DNA from: Globodera rostochiensis
Lineage: Eukaryota > Nematoda > Chromadorea > Rhabditida > Heteroderidae
DNA length: 64,000 nucleotides
Direction of reading: 5' to 3'
NCBI GenBank assembly: GCA_018350325.1
Contig: JAEVLN010000003.1
Coordinates: forward strand, 3,378,441-3,442,440
This document shows positions 59,882 through 64,000 of the stretch, one piece after another. The translations under genes and the position numbers were made by a program. Below the pieces are notes generated by a model that was not told the DNA's origin, did no database searches, and saw nothing but the letters and a program-made list of their open reading frames with translations. Each line of letters starts with the position of its first letter. The stretch's first letter is position 1.

Positions 59882-60896
59882 TCGCTCGATGTCCGCCCCC
59901 TTCCCCGGAGGTCATTCCGCAAGCAACATCCAATCGCCCGCGACAACGCCATCCGCTGCTGGGGGCGCCAGAGGTCAACAGCCGCTAGCACTGGCTGCCG
60001 CAATGGTGCAGCAGCAACACACTTCCGAGACGAGCACACCGAATGGGCTGTTGGGACTAGAACAGCTCCAGCAGCACGTAAGGAAAATTGTCATTTTAGA
60101 GAATGTGTGACTTGTCTTTATTTGCCGTACTCTCCCCCCCCCCCTCTCCCTCATTATTCTCCATACTCTCTCCTCCCCCCCCCCCCTCTCCCTCTCTCTC
60201 TATTCTCCAACTCCCCCCCCCCTCTCCCTCTCTCTCTCTCCCTCATTATTCTCCATACTCTCTCCTCTCCCCCCCCCTCTCCCTCTCTCTCTATTCTCCA
60301 ACTCCCCCCCCCCCCCCTCTCCCTCTCTCCTCATTATTCTCCATATTCTCTATCCTCCCCCCCCCTCTCCCTCATTCTCCATACTCCCCCCCCTCTCCCT
60401 CTCTCTCTCTCCCTCATTATTCTCCATACTCTCTCCTCCCCCCCTCTCCTCTCTCTCTATTCTCCAACTCCCCCCCCCCCCCTCTCCCTCTCTCTCTCTC
60501 TCTTTCTCATACTCTCCCCCCCCCTCTCCCTCTCTCTCTATTCTCCAACTCCCCCCCCCTCTCCCTTCTCTCTCTCTCTATTCTCCATACTCTCCCCCCC
60601 CCCCTCTCCCCCATTATTCTCCATATCTCTCTTCCCCCCCTCTCTCTCTCTCTCTATTCTCCATACTCTCCCCCCCCTCTCCCTCTCTCTCTCTCTATTC
60701 TCCATACTCTCTCTCTCTTTCTCTTTTTCGTTACTCCCCCTCACTATCAGTCGAATCAACAAATTATTTGTTTGCGCTATTATCTTCCGCTGCATTTGGT
60801 TGGCATCGAATTGGCCGCGAGCGCCCACTAAGCCATCCGGCCACTGACGACGACTTCCAGCAGTCCGTTTCCCCGGACGCCATCCGGAAAGGGCCA
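59882..60896 (+). CDS. Exon(s) of an unknown Gln/Ser/Ala-rich protein
   Basis: Exon 59882-60077 is bounded by CCTTTAG/ and /GTAAGG, is in phase, and reads SMSAPFPGGHSASNIQSP, then Ala/Gln-rich sequence ending LLGLEQLQQH. After a C/T-rich intron a second exon can start at 60861 (CTTCCAG/CAGTCC), reading QSVSPDAIRKGP before a possible donor at 60897. The composition suits a nuclear regulator. Upstream and downstream exons were not identified; the gene may extend beyond the window. Confidence 0.45.
60125..60725 (+). repeat. CT-rich satellite in intron
   Basis: 600 bp of CTCTCCCTCTCTCT with C runs and a recurring TATTCTCCATACT/TATTCTCCAACT segment, unit about 55-60 bp in two alternating forms. 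Lies between the two candidate exons of the preceding gene. Confidence 0.95.
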
Positions 60897-61654
60897 GTTC
60901 TGCCACATTTGACAAGTTGGAAGGGAAAATATGAAATTGGAGATTATTTTTTGTTTCCATTTCTACCAGGGCTGGCACGCGGTCCAAATAATGCCGCGAT
61001 TTGCGGTCGCGATTAATTTGTTTCGGGGCAGAAAAAATTAAAAGATTTTCTGAATTTTGAATCATTTTAGGACAATAAATGCCATAAAGCGTTTTGGTTC
61101 ACTAAACCGAAACCAAAGTATAGATTTTCTGGATGCCACGGAAAAAATTATCGCATTTTTTGAAATTTGGTTGCAAACTCGTAACAAAAACAAACAAAAC
61201 AAAAATGCCGCGCTTCGCTGACCAAAATTGCCGCACCCATAAAAGTGTTCTCATTAATTGAGGAATGTCCCTTTTGCTTATTGGCATGGGAAAATATGCC
61301 CTTCGGCTAAATCCCCTGGGCAAAATTACTCCTAACTCGACCGACTTCGACTTCACAATGCCACGCTTTTAGCATTTGTCCTTTGAGCAATTTGTCAGCG
61401 TGAAAATTCTGCGCAAAAAAAGTCATTAAAGTCCTCGGGAACGGAAATGATGCCCAACCAATTAAATTAGGCATTCTCTTACAGAAATGCCAACATTTTC
61501 TTTCTTTCCCAAAAAGAACACAGAGAAAAAGGAAGAGAGTGTTTTAAAGAAAGAAAAAGCGGAGAGAGCGATGACTTCGGCTTGTCTTCGTCCTTTCGTC
61601 GCTTATCCATTATTTCTTCCCGCCGCCTCTGATGATGACGTGAATTGAGAATTT

Positions 61655-62120
61655 GGGAGAGAGTAGAGAAGGCAGACGGGCGAGAGAGTAAGGTAAGGGA
61701 GAGAGTAGAGAAGGCAGACGGGCGAGAGAGTAAGGTAAGGGAGAGAGTAGAGAAGGCAGACGGGCGAGAGAGTAAGGTAAGGGAGAGAGTAGAGAAGGCA
61801 GACGGGCGAGAGAGTAAGGTAAGGGAGAGAGTAGAGAAGGCAGACGGGCGAGAGAGTAAGGTAAGGGAGAGAGTAGAGAAGGCAGACGGGCGAGAGAGTA
61901 AGGTAAGGGAGAGAGTAGAGAAGGCAGACGGGCGAGAGAGTAAGGTAAGGGAGAGAGTAGAGAAGGCAGACGGGCGAGAGAGTAAGGTAAGGGAGAGAGT
62001 AGAGAAGGCAGACGGGCGAGAGAGTAAGGTAAGGGAGAGAGTAGAGAAGGCAGACGGGCGAGAGAGTAAGGTAAGGGAGAGAGTAGAGAAGGCAGACGGG
62101 CGAGAGAGTAGGGTAAAGGA
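61655..62120 (+). repeat. 42-bp tandem array, eleven near-identical copies
   Basis: Unit GAGAGAGTAGAGAAGGCAGA CGGGCGAGAGAGTAAGGTAAGG, repeated with almost no differences; only the first and last copies diverge. The period is a multiple of three, so both strands are open (ERVEKADGRESKVR per unit on plus). No start context, neighbouring exon or family supports coding. GTAAGG in each unit resembles a donor. Confidence 0.92.
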
Positions 62121-62729
62121 GAGAAAGGAAAAGAAAGGGAGACATTAAACAGAAAGGGGGGGGGGCTTTTGTTTGTTTGGGAGGGGGGGGGGGGAAGACC
62201 TTGCAAAAAATTAGTTGGGGGATCTTCCCACCCCCCCCCCCTTTCCCCCCTCCCATTCCCACACATTCCATCTATTTGGGTACATTGTTCGCCGTGATGA
62301 CCTCCGGGGACAAAAAGAGAATAAAGTTCGGAAAACACATTCTCTTTGGTTTGTATTTATTGGGCTTTAGAATTGTGCGTTGGGTCTGCGAATTCGATTC
62401 CAAATTAATAATCCTTTTCTTTTAATTGAAATTTTGAACTAATTCAAAGTTTGAATGGATTGGTTTGGTCGAAGCCTTCCAGAGTCTCATATCAGACGAG
62501 ATTCGAGAGTCAGTACCGCCCTCTCTCTTCCTCCTTAACCGCCCTAGGCGCTCTTCTCCACCGGTGTTTTGCAACCTTTCTATTCATCTTCCAATTCTCG
62601 TCGTCAATCTGTGCTCTTCCCATTCCAACCTTTAAAATCCTCGTGATTTCAACGCCGCCATCGGCGAAGGCCAAAAATATAGGCCGATCGATCACACACG
62701 CACACAACGGGACGGACGGACGGGCGGAC

Positions 62730-63275
62730 GGAAGAGAGTCCGATGGAGGGGGGGGGGGGGGGGGGGGGGAGGGGTAGGAGAGGGGAGGGGTAGGAGAGGG
62801 GGAGGGGTAGGAGAGGGGGAGGGGTAGGAGAGGGGGAGGGGAGATTTTTTCGTCAGAAGAGCAGTAAAAATGTCTTTTTTAAGTAAGTGGGGGGGGGGGG
62901 GGGAAGTTGTAGTGGGTGATAAACAGAGGGACAAAAGTCTTTGGAGAGTTCATCTGAGAAGAGGGGGATTGGAATGAAAATGAATGTGATGGTGGTGGTG
63001 GCGGGGGGGGGGGGCGGGGGACGATGAATGAGAACATAACACCTCCTCTTTGCCCAGGGAGCGACGAGCAACACGTCACCCCCCCCCCCGGCGCATCACT
63101 CACTCCCATCCAAAGCCCCCAGAAGGGTTGGGTCCCTTTCCTTTGCTCACCTCACCCACCCCACTCACCTGTGCTCTGGTGTGTTATTCTCTCATTCCCA
63201 CCCAACCATTTTCTTCAACTCCCGACGTGAACGCTTCGTCCCCCCCCCCCCCCCCCCCCCCCCCCGGAGTTCCTG
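62730..63275. repeat. G- and C-run cluster
   Basis: GGGGAGGGGTAGGAGA repeats (62742-62845), G runs at 62889-62903 and 63004-63019, and a C run of about 25 at 63240-63265. No gene. Confidence 0.85.
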
Positions 63276-63910
63276 CGATAACGACGGAAGAGACGGGCTG
63301 ATTTTGATTGTGTGGACGGACTGGTGAGTGAGTGGATGGGAATTGTTTTTGAGAGCGAAGGGTGCATTTGATGATTTGACCAAGTCCATCACCTTCCATC
63401 CATCACCTCCCCTCCCCCCCCCCCCAATCATCATCATCATTACCATCACATCCTTCGTCGAGAGTGACTTTTCCATCCGTCACTTCCATTTTGGGACAAA
63501 CGATGAAGACGAGCGACGAAATGACACCATTTTACGGCCTTTTCTTTTCGGCCAAAAATAATCGCTTAAATTGGGAAACATTTATTTGCCATGGAATTGA
63601 ACGAAAATGGCTATGCCATCGTGTTTTGAATTATTTATTTTAGTTTTTAACAGAAGTTGAGTTGACTTTTTATATGTCTTTTGGCCAAGCGCGAACTCAA
63701 AAAGCGAAGGTTCCCGTCATCAAAGTCCAAAAACCCTCGACTTGCCTTTCTTCCCGTTCCTTGTGCCCTTCCGGCCACCCCTCCCCCCCACAGAATCTAT
63801 TTTGGGATGGCGGCATTAAAATAAATTATTGCGCGGCATTTGCATACAAATTAACAAGCGTTGTTTTTAATTTATTGCTTATTAGTGAGAAGAAGCATTT
63901 GGTAAGCGAA
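63275..63910. other. No gene seen
   Basis: Mixed sequence with an ATC microsatellite (63426-63445). No supported exon or RNA. Confidence 0.5.
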
Positions 63911-63912
63911 AT

Positions 63913-63961
63913 TAAACGGCACCCAATCCGAGGGCAGCTCTTCCAACTGAGCTAACGGGGC
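63913..63961 (-). pseudogene. tRNA 5'-half-like fragment
   Basis: The minus strand reads GCCCCGTTAGCTCAGTTGGA AGAGCTGCCC, i.e. a 7-nt acceptor strand, TA and a canonical D-arm (GCTC..GAGC), followed by a poor anticodon arm around CGGATT. No T-arm or matching ACGGGGC follows within 100 bases. I take it as a truncated tRNA or a tRNA-derived repeat. Confidence 0.5.
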
Positions 63962-64000
63962 ATCCCATTTGCCTTCTCCTTTATGGGTGATCTTTTGCCC

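Noticed and set aside
61645..62148. Repeat protein of 14-residue units
   Set aside because: The array is open on both strands because its period is a multiple of three; no independent coding evidence.
63913..63961. Functional tRNA gene
   Set aside because: Only acceptor 5' strand and D-arm fit; anticodon arm is poor and the T-arm is absent.

Overview
The window is eukaryotic nuclear DNA, and the gene content points to a nematode. Reading frames are broken by many short introns (mostly 40-60 bp) with GT..AG ends. At least four introns are best modelled with GC..AG ends. A 25-exon gene for AJM-1, the nematode apical-junction protein, fills the centre. The frequent GC-AG introns and G/C-homopolymer satellites suggest a plant-parasitic tylenchid (cyst-nematode-like) genome, but that is inference. 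I see no bacterial operons, promoters of bacterial type or CRISPR.

Layout. 484-7612 (+): CC2D2A/MKS-6, a ciliary transition-zone protein, interrupted by a 63-bp minisatellite and a 1.6-kb repeat-filled intron. 8742-10696 (-): small protein with a TAF1-like segment. 12209-12555 (+): short USE1-type SNARE. 12765-15371 (+): TCAIM-like mitochondrial protein, complete in nine exons. 16201-18011 (-): peptide-receptor-like GPCR. 18309-22509 (+): NC2-beta/DR1, with a possible nested minus-strand exon in its second intron. 23393-35948 (-): AJM-1 core of 1478 residues. 36989-41790 (-): Pro/His/Ser-rich exons whose splice phases allow them to be the 5' half of the same ajm-1 gene. 46441-47090 (-): first two exons of an unknown acidic protein. 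49198-50886 (+): PAP2-type phospholipid phosphatase. 51286-55193 (-): INTS2 of the Integrator complex. 55493-56080 (-): CISD3-type double CDGSH iron-sulfur protein, 300 bp upstream of INTS2 on the same strand. 59882-60896 (+): exon(s) of an unknown Gln/Ser-rich protein.

The genes are largely housekeeping or cell-biological (cilium, Golgi-ER SNARE, mitochondrion, transcription, epithelial junction, snRNA processing) and do not form one pathway. The rest of the window is repeat: at least a dozen unrelated tandem arrays, most rich in long G or C runs and most lying in introns or gene-poor DNA, plus several MITE-like elements, two of them with clear 8-bp target duplications. The strongest unusual observation is a minisatellite in CC2D2A whose unit spans a 3' splice site, so acceptor and first exon codons have been multiplied about ten times. 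Exon models were built by eye from splice signals, phase and remembered family sequence; boundaries of conserved exons are good, terminal exons less so.
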